DNA of 64,000 nt from Polytrichum commune (lineage: Eukaryota; Streptophyta; Polytrichopsida; Polytrichales; Polytrichaceae). The stretch lies in assembly GCA_950295325.1 (NCBI GenBank), contig OX485803.1, forward strand, positions 12,462,001 to 12,526,000, read 5' to 3'. Numbering within the stretch: the first letter of the stretch is position 1; the number at the start of each line of letters is the position of its first letter. The position numbers and the translations under genes are program-made. Below, one piece after another: positions 22,600 through 35,639 of this stretch. The notes beneath the pieces were generated by a model that ran no database searches, was not told the DNA's origin, and saw only the letters and a list, made by a program, of their open reading frames with translations.

Positions 22600-24490
22600 G
22601 ATGCAGAGCTCCCGGTCCCGGGGGGCCGCACCGGCCAGGCTAGCTGGGGACCAGCTGGACCCCCCAGTGTGGCCCCCATATGAGCAGGAGATGGCCATCA
22701 AATCTAGATTGAGGGTGCAACAACTTTCCTCATGATTCTTGGAGCTCTTCAACATTAAGTAGGCATTCAAAAGAAACAGAAACTCAAGAAGAAATAGTTC
22801 ATTCAATGGAGAAGCAAAGAGCTCGATCAAAACAAATCACACATCTGAATCCTCCACTTCGTCAGCTTGCTTTTTGGCCAGTGGCGTCCTCTTACAAATT
22901 TAGTGACATATCCTCTCATCATTCCACTTAAAAACTCCTAAACAGTTTTAGATTTTAATCTTATAGCTCTTACATTTAAAGGGAATTACGAGAAGCACAG
23001 CAAGAATGAGAAATACAAGAAGTTGTTTCTGTGTACTTGAAGCAGAAACAACTGCTTGCTCAAAACGTATCCAAAGTTTGTGTGTATAATCAAATTTAAA
23101 CTTGTTAATCTGCCAGTGATCACTTCCTGTGGCTTCTGATCTTATATCCACTCACTTGTCAGGAACTCCAAATTTAGCCGTTAATTTGATCAGAGATTGC
23201 ATCCCCAACAGCCAGGGCCAAGTAGAGTTGGTGAATGTGGTAAAGCAGAAGCTATTAAGGTGGGCTTACTATGGCCACTTGGAGATTACATCGTCAAATA
23301 TGTTATTTTTCTAGCTCACGACTCAGCTTGAGTGTTTGCAAGCTCAATTGTTCGGGACAATTCCAACCTGAAAGACTCGTGTAAATTGGAAGCTTCAAAC
23401 TTGCACAGCAAATGAACTTCCAACATGGCCCAAATAATGCTCAACAAGAGGCTCCATCTTCATATGATGTATCTACAATTTTAATAGAACAATCCTTTAC
23501 TGACATGAATTTTTTTATATATTTCAGACCCGTATGCAACTTGCATGTTTATAATTATTCTTGTGGTATGACGGTTTGAGGTGTGTTCAAGATGTATTTG
23601 AAACTCTTGGCTTTGAATTCTTGTCGCATCCTATTGCCTCTCATTACAAAGTGAATTCCTGCTTGCTGCAAGGTAAAGTGAAATTGACTACCTTAAGTAT
23701 GTAGATTGTGGCACCTCCAACTCTAAATAAGGAACTTGTCACTAATCTTGCGATTGATTTATTTTCACTGTAGTCAGGTTTTAATATACAGTACATAAAG
23801 GCACAATGGTTGTCTGCACATGTGTTTTGTCTTTGTTGGATAAATGAGGAGTGAGCTTCGTAAATCAAAATTTTATTCCTCAACATTTTATCCATCCATG
23901 CATTGATGATTCAACTTGCAGACCAATCCATGCATAGATAATTCATCTTGCAGACCAATCCATGGCCTTGATGGATTTATTTTCGCTTATGTACTGGGAT
24001 TCAACCACTTTCTACTGCCTGTCATCCTGATGTAGGCCTGTACACAATAGCAAACCACTTGCAACACATATCCCACTCAACAGAGACTAACTGTTCTACA
24101 ATTTGAAAGTTTATGGAGGGAGTACACTATGATTATGGCACCACCATATGTCACATTACAAAGCATGATAATTTTTTGCTTGTCGAGCTGGTTTACTCTT
24201 CCTCTAGACTTAGAACTCTTTATTCTATTTATTGTATGAAACACTGTTTCGTACATATAACTCTGTTTTATGTGATTTGATTAGTGCACCCTTGACACAT
24301 ACAGGTATGGTTGATGAAAATGAGACTTATATTTCAGAAACAACAATCTAGTCTACTAGTAATTAAGAGTCAAGCAGAGGGCAACGGTTTCTAGATTTGA
24401 GGCGAATTCACGAATGGAGGATCCTCTGCTAGTACAGTACCTAGAGAAATCGCTTCTTCTGGTTCTTACAGGTACTGCTCTGTTTCACCA
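22600..24490. other. Intergenic or intronic, no exon resolved
   Basis: Mostly single-copy in appearance. A short imperfect direct repeat (CAACTTGCAGACCAATCCATG-like) lies near 23910-23965. It could be intron of the decayed gene that follows; no splice-consistent exon was found. Confidence 0.35.
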
Positions 24491-24492
24491 TC

Positions 24493-25007
24493 GGAAGTGA
24501 TGCAACTCCAGATGTAACAAATCTGCATCTGGAAACTTACAAAAAGACCTCAGATATCCCTACGAATGCAAGGTTCCGAAGTGTTACCGAGCAATCTCTG
24601 GCAGTACCAAATAGAAAGTAAGGTCTTTCGTACAACATCATCAGTCAACAGACCCAATACAGGTGAAAGTATGTTGGGTCTGAATGCACATTCTGTTTCA
24701 AATGGCATAGTGTCTACAGCAGTTACGATTCTTATCCTCCCACAAAGTCTCGGTCTGTTCTCTCTTTGAGCCCTCCATCGACAGTCCGAATCCGACAGAA
24801 ATTCCGTCACTTTCATGTCCTTGCCGTGGTTTTGATGAGTGCTCTCAGGTGCCAGATGTGCTTCCAAGTGGAGAGGAGAAGAAAGATGCAGTAGTGCTTG
24901 ATGATGATGCAGTGGACTCACTTGATGGAAATGGAGATGGCACAAACATTCTACGAGGCGACTGTGCTTTAGATGTCTATGCAGGGAATTCAAGGACCCC
25001 AAGCAAG
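24493..25007 (+). pseudogene. Decayed protein-coding remnant, unknown family
   Basis: Three overlapping stretches of protein-like sequence follow one another in three frames: TPDVTNLHLETYKKTSDIP (about 24502-24558), then NRPNTGESMLGLNAHSVSNG (about 24650-24709), then from 24717 an open stretch with FEPSIDSPNPTEIPSLSC, CRGFDECSQVPDVLPSGEEK and an acidic DDDAVDSLDGNGDGTN run ending at AAG/GTAAGG (25007/25008), a good splice donor. The frame changes suggest a decayed gene or retained gene fragment. Antisense open frames here are shadows. Confidence 0.4.
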
Positions 25008-25248
25008 GTAAGGGCTCTTGCAGGCTTCGATGGTCGGCGCGCTGCTATGATAGTAAGCCTTAAACTCCATGATCACAAGTTGGGAGCCTTCCGGCCTCTG
25101 ATTTGTAGGAGACAGTTGAAGTTTTTCAAGATTGGAGCTGCATTTTGGGCTCATGAGGCACCCTAGTGACACGGATCGCCTGCCCACCACATTTTAGTGT
25201 TAATAAAGACAAACACGTCCAAATGTAGAGGGACTATGGTGTGATAAA

Positions 25249-25606
25249 GGTCAGTTGCCTACCAAATTCTAGTGGAACATGGGTCATTATTGGTACATGT
25301 TGACTAGAACTAAGATAACGGTAGTCTAGAATGAGTTTAAAGCAAAAGCATAGAGTTCATTATATTTGCTAATAATGAACATGCTTTTATTTTAGTTAAA
25401 CTTAAGACAACCGGGCATGGTGGGAAGGTATATAAAGGGCTCTTGCATAAGTGCTAGGGTTCCTTTATCTTATCTCGTGATTGGGTAGTTCATGCTAAAG
25501 AAATTTCCAATAGAGAATTAAAGTTTTGTTACATTTGGATTCCGCCTAGTGACGTCTACATTTCCACTAGAATCTGGTGGGCAAGTGGCTTACATGAGAA
25601 CTAACC
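25249..25606. mobile_element. Tourist-like MITE, 358 bp
   Basis: GGTCAGTTGCCTACCAAATT at the left and, inverted, GGTTAGTTCTCATGTAAGCC at the right; both arms share AATTCTAGTGGAA-type sequence. The right arm matches the MITE at 59340-59461. Possible flanking AAA on both sides. Confidence 0.6.
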
Positions 25607-25619
25607 AAATTTCAATCAT

Positions 25620-26059
25620 CCATGACGATATCTCATCACAAGTTGTTGACACAAGAAGGTAGGGTTTGGGCCAATGGATGGACTCATCCATCATCTATGA
25701 CAGTATTGGTTCACATATTCATAAGAAATGTCATACAAAAAGTTACCATAATGACATTAAATATCATATATTAGTGTAGCTACTCCCATCTCCTCAAATT
25801 CGAGCCCACCTACTAACCTCCTCCTCTTTAAAGTGGTCTTCAATCCTTTGGTGACTGGCACTTGTAGGTTTAAGGTTTTTTAATGAGTGCATGGTAGTCT
25901 AGTGGCATGTGTTCACGACCCTCCATATTCTAGCAGACCGTCAGAATATGGTTGGATGGCAGTTTGTGCTAAATTACATGCAAACACCTCCAACCCCCTA
26001 TTATCTAGAATCTTGTGGGTGGTCGACCTACATGGAAACTCACCCTTAGCAACCTCACA
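25620..26059. other. Intergenic with a MITE fragment
   Basis: Bases about 25900-26045 end in CTACATGGAAACTCACCC, matching the right end of the Tourist-like family at 59340. No gene seen. Confidence 0.5.
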
Positions 26060-26281
26060 CTAAACTAAATATGAAATTTAGTCTCACTTACTATTTGAGT
26101 TACATAGTGTTATATCTTTTTACTATTGATGTAATTTTTTACCAAGTTTAGTGTTTAATGCTCTATAAGGTCCAAACAACCATTTTGCCTTTTTTTAAAC
26201 AATATATGAGATATACAATAAATAAATACAACATTGCATAATTCCAAATAGTAAGTGAGATGAGTGCAATATCTAGTGTAG
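26060..26281. mobile_element. MITE, CTACACTAAAT family
   Basis: Shares the inner TCACTTACTATT / AATAGTAAGTGA arms and the TCTATAAGGTCCAAACAACC-like middle with the copy at 16631. Another diverged copy may follow at about 26290-26510. Confidence 0.6.
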
Positions 26282-27289
26282 TCATTACAATAATTATTCC
26301 AATTAGTGTGTGGAACTATTCACAGTTACACAATTTTATAACTATTTAATGAGAATGCAACATTCTACCAAGCAAAGTCATATATGTTCTATAATGTCCA
26401 AACAACCTATTGAACTTTCAATAGTAAAAATTTGAACTCATGAGTAAGATTCTATTGCACTGCATAACTTTGAATAGTATCACACCCTAATTAGGATAAT
26501 TAGTGTAGAAGAAATGTGGTAGTTTCATAACATGCCAATCTAACAAAAAGCGACCATAGTGGCATGGGTCACTGTCGTTGTGGTCACGTTGTGTAGATTG
26601 ATAATTAAAACTTCATCATAAGTGTCACCTCATGACACTTGGCGTTCAAGTGCGCTTACTAATATCTTGGCATGAGTATGTTCAATAATGCTATGAGATG
26701 TGTGCTTATGTTACACAACAGTCTACAATTCACTAAAGTGTACACGAATGACACTCGTCATTAGTATGTCAAGAATATCTTCCTCTTGCATACTCAAATG
26801 TAAGCAGATGGCACTTGCCATTAGTATGCTCAGAAATGTCTTTCCATTGCATACTAAATCACAAGACTATCATCTCAATAATCCCAATGTGCTACTCTAA
26901 ATGTCATAATGTAGATATTTTTGCACTTGAAAATAAATATTATGATGTGTGTGTGTGTGCATGTGCCTTCCTTTTCTTTTTCTTCTTCTTTTTGGTGGGG
27001 TAGGGTCTTACAAAAAACTTTGCACAACTACACACTGCACTACTTGCATTTAAATAGTTAGTAATCTTCATAAAACAAACACATATATGCAAATGAATGG
27101 CCCGGCATCATCGTAATTGTCGCTAGTGTTTAAAATCAATTGAAATTTGGCCAGTATCATGGAAACGAGACTCAAAGTTGCTATGTGAGAAACAAACTTT
27201 GACCACGTGAGATTGGTGGTGAAAATTACTAAATCTATTGGAAGTACATGGTTTAGGTGTTAGGAAACTAAACCGGGATGCATGCCAAT

Positions 27290-27524
27290 GACATGAGCTA
27301 TGATATGGGAGAACCTGCAGTTAGTTACAGATGAACCGGTTGAGTTTGAGAAATAACCAGTTGAAGTTCAAGACTACAGGAGAATTACTTATCATCTTAG
27401 AGGAATCTATAGAATATACCCCAATTTAGTAAAGGAAAACTGGAGGATGTCCACATGTAACCGGTTGGACTTGCAAACACTAGGATCTCAACCGATTATG
27501 CCCAAAAAATCTCCCCGATCACTG
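27290..27524 (-). mobile_element. hAT MITE family H1, copy 3
   Basis: Right end CTCCCCGATCACTG and an interior nearly identical to the copy at 57004. Flanks ATGCCAAT (27282-27289) and ATGCCGAT (27525-27532) agree at seven of eight bases. The left end has about eight extra bases before the usual terminus. Confidence 0.7.
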
Positions 27525-27534
27525 ATGCCGATAT

Positions 27535-29430
27535 TGAAGTTTACCATGTTTTTTTTCTCTCCTTTTTTTTGTGTGGGGGGGGGGGGTCCTTGAAGAGGCC
27601 TTGGGCAGCCTTCAAGTCCCAACCCTGGGTGCATGTAAGAAAGCCTTGTATAATAATAGGCCCTCACATGGCCGCCGCCAACTCTACGAGAATCACAGGA
27701 GTCATGAATGGGGACTGGGAGGAGCTCATCATTGTCATATACAAGAGCCCAGGCAAGGGTTACATTTCTTAATTGATGCGCCCTAGTATTATTAACTCTA
27801 TATTCACCACCACCGTACTACCTCCACACGTGCGCATGGGTTAAAAAGACCTCGTATATCCATCTGTCTATCTATCTATCTATACTGGCGATTGTTAAAT
27901 CGGCCACACATTGATGAAAACGACCATAGAGACGAGACGAGACGCGCACTCACATGACACGTCGAAACTCGAACAATTTCTAGTTGTAAGAAAGCCGAAA
28001 CACGAAGAAAGAGGAATGAGAACCAGTAGTACTCACCAGATATATATGCATCGTCGTCGGATTATGTATTTAACAAACTACACTGTCGATTTCCAGAACC
28101 CCCTCTAGATATATATATGTGTGTGTATATCCACACAGCTTATCCACTAACAGTCACGATTCTGAACTTGGCCGGACTCTTTGACTAAGTTTAGAACGAT
28201 GCTATTGTTGGCGCATGTTCATGAAAGCTTTAAATTCTCCCAATCATCCGGGCCATGGGTCCGATATTTCTCTCCAGGAGCACATGTAAGTGGCCGAATC
28301 CGTGTTCAGTGCATGTTTTGGGCATCTATATTTGGGCTCTCAATGCTTGGGCGGCAGGTGCCTAACCTAAACAACTGGGGAACAATTGGTTCCATAACTA
28401 ACTGGATCCCTTACGCAAAATCATTGGATAACACATTCTTTATGTTTGTTTCGTGTTCGTTCAATACTTTTTCCCGGGGCCCCGGGGATGCGACATGTGG
28501 GATTAACTCAATAAAAACAAAGGCATTATTCTTGCATTTCCCCACAATGGAAGTGAAGCCTTGTGTGTCTAGGGAAGAGCATTAGAACTAGGGATTTGTC
28601 TAAGGTAGAAATATCATAAACCGTGAACTACCCACTGCCCGTGCAGAAGACTTGGGTCAATATAGTGAAGTGTCATTTCTGAAACCAATGATTGCGAGGT
28701 TGGTGGCTTGATATGCGTGTACAATCACTTTAGCCAAATTTAGTCATGTTTGATTACCATCAATCACAGTTTAATGTACTCATGAGTTAACCGGTTTAGG
28801 TGATGTTCTGTGTGGAAATGAGCATTACCATGTTCGGTTTAAGGAGAATCTAGTGAACGAGCAGGGGGTTTGACAAACTTTCCACTTTGAAAAATTGTGG
28901 AATTTATTTTACAGGGAATGAAAATATGAAACAACTTGCATTCTTGATGAAACCTTCTCTTCTATCTTGGAAAATTGTCTCGTGAATTTAAGACCATGTC
29001 TTTAATGCGAATCACCTTATTTTCACGGTTTATGGTATTTCTACGTGCAAGAGCAAAATGCAATCGAGCGACGAGCTTGGAAATGTGGACCATGTCCAAC
29101 AAAGGAAGTGTTGGAGGAATGACTTCAATGTGGAGGTCACACACATTCAAAAGCACCGGTTCAATGGGCCAACCAAGTCACTGAGGCGCTATGAACATAG
29201 AGCTTGTGGTGGTGGGCAAACCACATCCAAGCCATCCGTTCACAAAGTCCCATCTTACGGTGCATAGAACCATTTGGGCGACCTGAATAAAATGTTGATG
29301 AATGAAGTTTTAAAGGACGAATTATTAGTGTTTGCATAATGAATCAACTAATTGTTCTAATGAATCCTAGTTGTATGGAAGGTAAGGGAATGCTAGGGTA
29401 ACCTCTAAAATTCCACGCAATACCTCCCAT
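27535..29430. other. Region without a recognisable gene
   Basis: Holds a G run (about 27577-27587), a TCTA microsatellite (about 27866-27885) and AT/GT microsatellites (about 28107-28132). A 134-codon open frame at 28181-28585 and two overlapping small frames near 28962-29267 resemble nothing I know and have no supporting context. Confidence 0.4.
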
Positions 29431-29432
29431 AC

Positions 29433-30304
29433 CACGGGTAGATCACGCTAAGGCATTTTTGTGCACCACGTGCGGTTGGGGTTTTTTTTGTTTTGTTTTG
29501 GGACTATTTACCTTCAAGGGTTGAATTAAAGCCTCCCTATAATTACTTAAATTTCAAAAATGGCCCATTTGTTTGCACCCTTCCATTACTTATATTGTCC
29601 AAGTCACTGCAATTTTTTGTACTCTATATTTCTTTTAAGTAATAAAAGCTAATCTACTTCCTAACGCAATTGACGAGTGTTGAGGGAAAGCATGGTAACA
29701 AAGAAGGGTGCAAACAGTAATACCATTGCAAACAAAGTTATGAAAAAAAACACATAGGAGACCATAGCAAAGTAATACCATTGCAAACATTGTTATGATG
29801 AAAACACATAGGAGATGCCAGCACAAATACCATAGCGATCATTGCAATGCAAGTGACCAAAAACATAGAGCATAGTAAAGCGGGTTTAGAATTTACAATT
29901 TAGGGTGGAGTCCACAATGTTACAGCGCGTACAAAATAACCCCAAGTACAACACAAATAGGGTAAGGGTGGAAACAGAGGAAAAGTGTCCGTGTGTTCAC
30001 AAACACAACATGCGGTTTACAAAATGTTGATCCAAACTCATCACAAAACGGGAAGAACGGCAGCGGTTTACATACCATACTAAACATACCTTCTAGGATC
30101 CTTATCTTCAGCCCCTATATTAATTCTACAAAAAATAATGGCCCGTGTTTTATGTCCATCTAACTTACTTATAATGGGATTGTCTACATTTAATGGCCCC
30201 TTCATTATTTGGAATTCCTTTATAATTTTTATTTCAAATGATTTTAATCCTCTCTATATTATGCCGCACGTCGTTTTTTAAATGCACTAAGTGATCTACC
30301 CGTG
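29433..30304 (-). mobile_element. hAT element family H2, copy A, 872 bp
   Basis: Starts CACGGGTAGATCAC and ends GTGATCTACCCGTG, inverted. Exact 8-bp duplications TCCCATAC stand at 29425-29432 and 30305-30312. It is homologous, in the opposite orientation, to 38446-39010 but about 300 bp longer because of a partial internal duplication (AATACCATTGCAAAC occurs twice). No transposase. Confidence 0.9.
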
Positions 30305-30354
30305 TCCCATACACATGGTTATATTTAATTGCTTCACATTAATGTTTATCAAAG

Positions 30355-30480
30355 AGGGCTTGGGTATTGTGGTTACCACCCCATAAACTACCGTTTGGGG
30401 AGGAGGACGTAGGGGTTCGAATCCCCTCACATTCCAATGCTTAAGATAGCCGATTTGATGCAATATTCAATTGGGTTTTT
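30355..30480 (+). mobile_element. tRNA-derived SINE
   Basis: A perfect pol III B box GGTTCGAATCC is at 30414-30424 and an A-box-like TGGGTATTGTGGTTA at 30361-30375, spaced as in tRNA-derived SINE heads. The flanks cannot fold as a tRNA acceptor stem. A T run at about 30475-30480 may be the tail. Target duplications were not resolved. Confidence 0.6.
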
Positions 30481-30679
30481 TCATCCCAAGCTTTGCGAGA
30501 AGGTGAAGGTGGAAATTCCATCCTACCTGAAGTTTTATAAACTTTGTTTGAGGGGGGGGAGAAGTGTAGAGTTGGGACAGCTTAGTAGCCTTCAGATATG
30601 GTAGAATGCAATTGACGGTGGATATCTACTTTACCCACGACCACACAAGAGGCGTTCACAACACCTCAAAGACGCAAGT

Positions 30680-30931
30680 GGGCTAAGGTAAAAGAATTTT
30701 GGCTTTGACATGTGCTTAATCTTGGGGAGGTTGGTTTCAAGGTTGGTTCCTCTTTTATTGGGTATAAATGTACGTTTTCAACTCCGGTACAAGACGGTAA
30801 TTTTATTAGGCTCAAAAGCTATGTTTCCAATTGGAGTTGAAAATGGACGGTTTTAACTCAAAAAAGGGACCAACCTTGAAACCAAGTTTCTCAAGGTTAG
30901 GCACATGTCAAGGCCAAAATTCTTTTACTCC
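30680..30931. mobile_element. Foldback MITE, copy 2
   Basis: Same family as 17031-17304: left arm AGAATTTTGGC, GACATGTG and GGTTTCAAGGTTGGT; right arm ACCAACCTTGAAACC, CACATGTC and CCAAAATTCTTTTA. Strong hairpin; non-coding. Confidence 0.65.
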
Positions 30932-30934
30932 GTT

Positions 30935-33030
30935 TTTGGAACCAACATTTTTGAACGCGTGTGACCTCCACATGAGAAACAGGGTAACCAACGAATCAAG
31001 TAGTCAAGAATCCAAGCAACCACAATCAAGCGGGTGCACCAAATGTGGACATTGGCTTTTAAAACGGTTGTTCTTATGCAATTCCGATTTGTGTATTACA
31101 AATGGTGGTTCTTTGAATTGGTAAAAGGAGCCATAATCACATGAAAGGACCCATTTTGATTGTTGTTTGTCACGTGGTCCCCGAGCCTATGTTGTATTAG
31201 TAGGGGTGTGCTTTAAGGGTTAGCCCTCTTTGCATTGGGCTAATGTAGTAATGAATACAGCTGCTAGAGTTCAGTCCACTTACCCTATTCCCATTGTATA
31301 TAGTATAGGATCAACGCTTAAAAATCACATCCTTTCATGACAATAGTATTTTTGCATTGGGCACATTTATTACCAACATAACATTTTCTTACATGGGTCA
31401 TTTACTGCGGTTTTATTGGTGCCAACACATTTGTTTTAACAACAATTTTTGTTTATCGAGTCACAATTATTAACTAGGCATGTTTTACTCTCTAGGCATA
31501 TAGAAGATTCATTATTTATTTATTTTGATTGGTTCTGCATGTGAACCTATCTCATCTATAGTAACAAACTTATACGATCTTTTCCACATATACTATAATG
31601 TGGACTTCCACACCACAAAGAGACGACTTCCATTCTCAAAACTTGCATGTTTTGATTTATTGCATATCTCAAATGTCAGTGATGCTTGCGCTTATTCATG
31701 AAAAATGTAGGCTTTTGCTTACACCTCGTTATGCAGTTGTTAGATCATATACACCTACCTGAATTTCCACCGATCTAGGCCTCTACGGTACTTTCCATGG
31801 GAATCAAATATCTTGTGGACCATTTGATATGTATTCCCATGTGCGTTTCACTTGCAACGGCCTCCTCTATAGTCCTCATGCACATGTTAGTTTCCAAGTG
31901 ATCAATGACATTCTTTTCTTGTGCACCCTCATATTATTGCCCTAAATTTTAAGTGAATGCAAACACATTCATCCCACATAATTCATGTACTTTCAGTTGT
32001 GATGACTAGCCCATAGTAACGGCCTTTGCCACAGGTTTTGTATCCCATTTGATTTTCAAGCAAAAACTTACCATTACTTAGTAGCATTGTACCATAGCAC
32101 TTGGTAACCAAGAGGTGGTTGGGATCCCACTCCACCATATATGTTGATCATTGACTAGAATGTGGATGGATCATGAGGGCCCACTTCTGGAAGGGGTGCC
32201 TCTACTTCCTGATGTGCTTGATATATTGGGATTTTTGTTATGCATGATGAGATCAACCTTTGGTTTTTATAGGGGATAGTGTGTGGTAGCCATGATGACT
32301 GCCATTGAGATTAAGATGTGGGTGCAACACATTCAACAATCACACCAACGTGCAATGTATGCATCCTACGCTCTCCGCAAGACCAAATGGTGGTAGAATC
32401 TAAGAAGACCACAAAACAATTCATCCACATTCTAGTCAATGATCAACAAATACATGTGATTCAAGTGATGAAGCCTACGTTTTGCTATCATGTACGAAAT
32501 ATCCAACTACATTGGAAAAATCTTCGTCATCCCCACACAAATACCAAGTCCTACCAGTGCAACACCCTTTTAGATGCCAAGTGCTATGGAATTTTGCAAA
32601 GGTCTTATCCAATTCAAAACATTGTGTTTTGACAAAACATGAGCTTCAAATAAACCCTAACAATCTCCCACACACATGACTTGCAAAAAAAGTTAGAATT
32701 CATGTCCAAATGCACACCAATGCAAAATGGGTGACATGTGCATCCACAAGAGGCCATGACAATATTGTTGCAAGCATAAAAAAAAACCACACATAGGGCA
32801 CATATGAGGCATGCAAATACGAAACCCACGGAGGATGAATAGGACATAATGTTCTCAAGGCCTTGAATTGGAAGGGGGTTGCTAATGATCCCAACCCCAT
32901 TGCACATGAGATGAATCAAACACATAAGAGCCCTTGAATCCACGTCTTTGAATGTGTGCATTGGAACTCCGACATATCAAGCTTAGAGGTCAAAGTTTGA
33001 AGTTGAGCCTTTGATGCACTGGGATCCTTC
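30935..33030. other. Intergenic, no gene seen
   Basis: A+T-rich, with no recognisable transposon ends and only short unsupported open frames. Confidence 0.5.
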
Positions 33031-33038
33031 TCACAATC

Positions 33039-33063
33039 CTAAACCCTAAACCCTAAACCCTAC
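33039..33063. repeat. Interstitial telomeric repeat (CCCTAAA), about 3.5 units
   Basis: CCTAAACCCTAAACCCTAAA followed by CCCTA is the plant telomere heptamer. It is internal and short, so not a chromosome end. Confidence 0.85.
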
Positions 33064-33450
33064 CACCCTGTCTTCGAACACCCAAAACCTTCATCCTTGC
33101 AAGTTCCAATTCAATCCCCTGGAGGTAGACTGTGACATTTTTTTCCTCCCAACAAATAGCGTCCCTTTGTAACGACTCCGCCTCATATGACAATGACTGG
33201 ACAACAAAACTTGTGCACTTCAAGGTCATGAGAGCATTTCCTATCATCAAAATTGATTGTTAAGGCATACACTTGGCCGATAGCTTCAATTCTCTCATCA
33301 ACCCTCCCCCCCCCCCCCAAACTCTTGGGCTCATATATAGGCTTCTCCTCAACTTGGCTCCCTGCAACAAATGGACGCGGAGCTTAAAGTGTTTGTTGTA
33401 AGTTAGACCCACTTCACTTCTTTTACGTTCGGTGGTTGAGTCTTTGTAGG

Positions 33451-33451
33451 A

Positions 33452-33482
<31 letters not shown>
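33451..33482. repeat. (AT)n microsatellite
   Basis: About 16 AT units, followed by AAAGAATAAGGAGAGAGAG. Confidence 0.95.
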
Positions 33483-33485
<3 letters not shown>

Positions 33486-34041
33486 AATAAGGAGAGAGAG
33501 CCGTCCATTGTCCTTGAAGCTTGTGCAAATCATGAGTCAATATCTCGAATCATGATCCCATCATGTGCCCCGGCGCCCTAGTTGTTTACCAATTACAAGA
33601 GTCCAAATCCACCTAGACTCCACCTAGAGGTGCACTTGATTTGGACCTACAACATTGATACACTATTTAATAAGGGGGACTGGACCTCGAACGCGGGATG
33701 AGAATATATAGAATGGCCTTTGAATGAATGAATGAATGCCTGCATGCGCTTTGTGGAGGTGCTGGTACGCTCATATTAATTGGATTTAAGGTAGACCTAT
33801 TAAACCCTTATAGGGCGTATAGCATGACTCATCATGACTCCCTTGAGTCACCTATGTATATATGTATGTAACATAGCTCTTGTCCGTTTGTGTTGCTTCT
33901 TTAGTACTTTATTTGCATAGCTTGTGAATCGTGATTGCTTTGTGTTGACTTAAGTGAAGGCCCCTAGGTAGTATACTCCATCCATATATAAAGGCCAAAA
34001 ATTGCGTAGCCTAGCCCAAATGAGGCACAAGGCTCAGGCTG

Positions 34042-34125
34042 GGGCGAACCAACCCGTACACTGGGTCCTTGGAGGCAAGGGTTTTAGGCATCCAACAAGG
34101 AATGAGTGTATGGTTTGGTTCGCCC
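34042..34125 (-). repeat. 84-bp near-palindromic repeat, copy 1
   Basis: Begins GGGCGAACCAACCCGTACAC and ends GTGTATGGTTTGGTTCGCCC. Two more copies in the opposite orientation lie at 46200-46281 and 46453-46535. Confidence 0.8.
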
Positions 34126-34129
34126 AAAT

Positions 34130-35310
34130 CTAAGGCTCGGGGCAACGAAATCGGCTGCTACACTTGAATATGATGTTTAGTGTCACTTATTATTTGGATT
34201 TACACCGTGCTATATATATAAATATAAATATATAAATATTATTATTGATATAAACTTTTTGTCAAGTAAATTTGTTAATGTTCTATAATGTCCAAACAAC
34301 CAATTTAACATATTTTGGTAAAATATGAGATCTATATTATAATTTTATAATGAGTTCAAGGAATATGAAAAAAAAATTCCAACTTCAAAATATGTAAGGT
34401 CATGAAATTCACATCCAAAACCAAATTTAGCCACTACCTTCCGAGCACTACTTTTAATGATAAGTTTTGAAGATCTCATCTTGGTATTCTATATTTGAGT
34501 ACCTAACACAACAATTAAGGGCGCCATGAAAAAAAACCAATTCAAACAACACTTAGCTACTACTTTTAGGTGTTTGACCAAAAAATTATGGTTTTTATAC
34601 ATTGGAGCAACTATTCCATACATTCGACCATGTTTGCTCCCTTGTGGGCAATTAGTGTGTGTTGTGACTAAGCTCACGCTTCAATTGATCTCGATTTTGG
34701 TCGACTACTTAACCCTAACCCCCATCGCTAACACAAAAGGGGCATATAAAATCTCGTGTCATGCCCACGAGGAGCCCACCCTACCTCTAAGTGATATTTA
34801 GGACCTTGTATGCCTTATATATAATGCCCAAAAGTATTGGAGGTTTGGTCCATAGGTTTACTATGGTTGGAAGTGGAATGACAAGGACCATAATTGGTTC
34901 ATCCAGAAGTTTTTATTACAATCCCCAACATGGGTGGGGCTCACCGGATGAGTTTACAACCGAAAAGGTTGTGAACAACACTCGAAATGAGGACATCTTG
35001 TGCAACATGTTACGACCAATTCAAGCATCAAGTGAATTCTATTGGGTTCGATTGCCGAGGAGTAAGGTTGATTAGCTCCAACGTGGTTACTTGGACCCCC
35101 AAGAGAGACTGGCATGCCGCATTGGTGACAAAGAGAAATTATTCCCATGGCATTTGGTCGAGGACCTTCAGGACGTTCTCAAGAAAGGGGAAAATCAATC
35201 ATATTTATATTAAAAAAAACTCCATGACCTAGTGGCAATTCTACAAAACCATAGAACATTCCGTGCCTCTCCCAAATCATTGGGGGTTCAACCGATGCAC
35301 TGTGCATCAA
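34130..35310. other. Intergenic with a MITE fragment
   Basis: Bases about 34160-34340 resemble part of the CTACACTAAAT family (CTATAATGTCCAAACAACC middle). The rest shows no gene; short open frames at 34526-35232 have no support. Confidence 0.45.
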
Positions 35311-35318
35311 AAACAATA

Positions 35319-35635
35319 CTCCCTCTATTTCAAAATAAAACCGTGGTTTCTATTACAGTGCGGGATTAAGAACAGTGACCAGCTTTGAACCACAATGAGT
35401 TTTTAAACCAAAATTGGGAGCTGCCGAAAATTAGCAAGCTGGCACGGAGTATACAGTATTTACCAAGGCTACTGTAGCTTCTTAGATAAATATACCATAT
35501 TTATTAGTAGGCCCAGCTGCACTGCCGTTGTTAGCCGTGAATGATAGGCATGAGTAGTGGTAATAACGAAACCATGGTTTTATTCTGGCACGGAGTTTAT
35601 GCAGAAACCATGGTTTTATTGTGAAACAGAGGGAG
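35319..35635. mobile_element. Stowaway MITE, 317 bp, TA target duplication
   Basis: The left end CTCCCTCTATTTCAAAATAA and the right end GTGAAACAGAGGGAG are the well-known Stowaway termini. TA flanks both sides (35317-35318 and 35636-35637). The inner arms contain ACCGTGG / CCATGG. Mobilised in plants by mariner-type transposases. Confidence 0.9.
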
Positions 35636-35639
35636 TATC

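Noticed and set aside
22141-22830. 229-codon open frame on the minus strand
   Set aside because: It spans the GC-rich inverted repeat and a C run, and the amino-acid composition is low in information. The inverted repeat alone explains the open frame.
24550-25002. 150-codon His/Leu-rich open frame on the minus strand
   Set aside because: It is antisense to the better-supported + strand remnant, and its composition is what a shadow frame would give.
30355-30440. tRNA gene
   Set aside because: The B box is perfect, but no acceptor stem or anticodon arm can be formed. A tRNA-derived SINE fits better.
33039-33063. Chromosome end
   Set aside because: Only about 3.5 telomeric heptamers with ordinary sequence on both sides.
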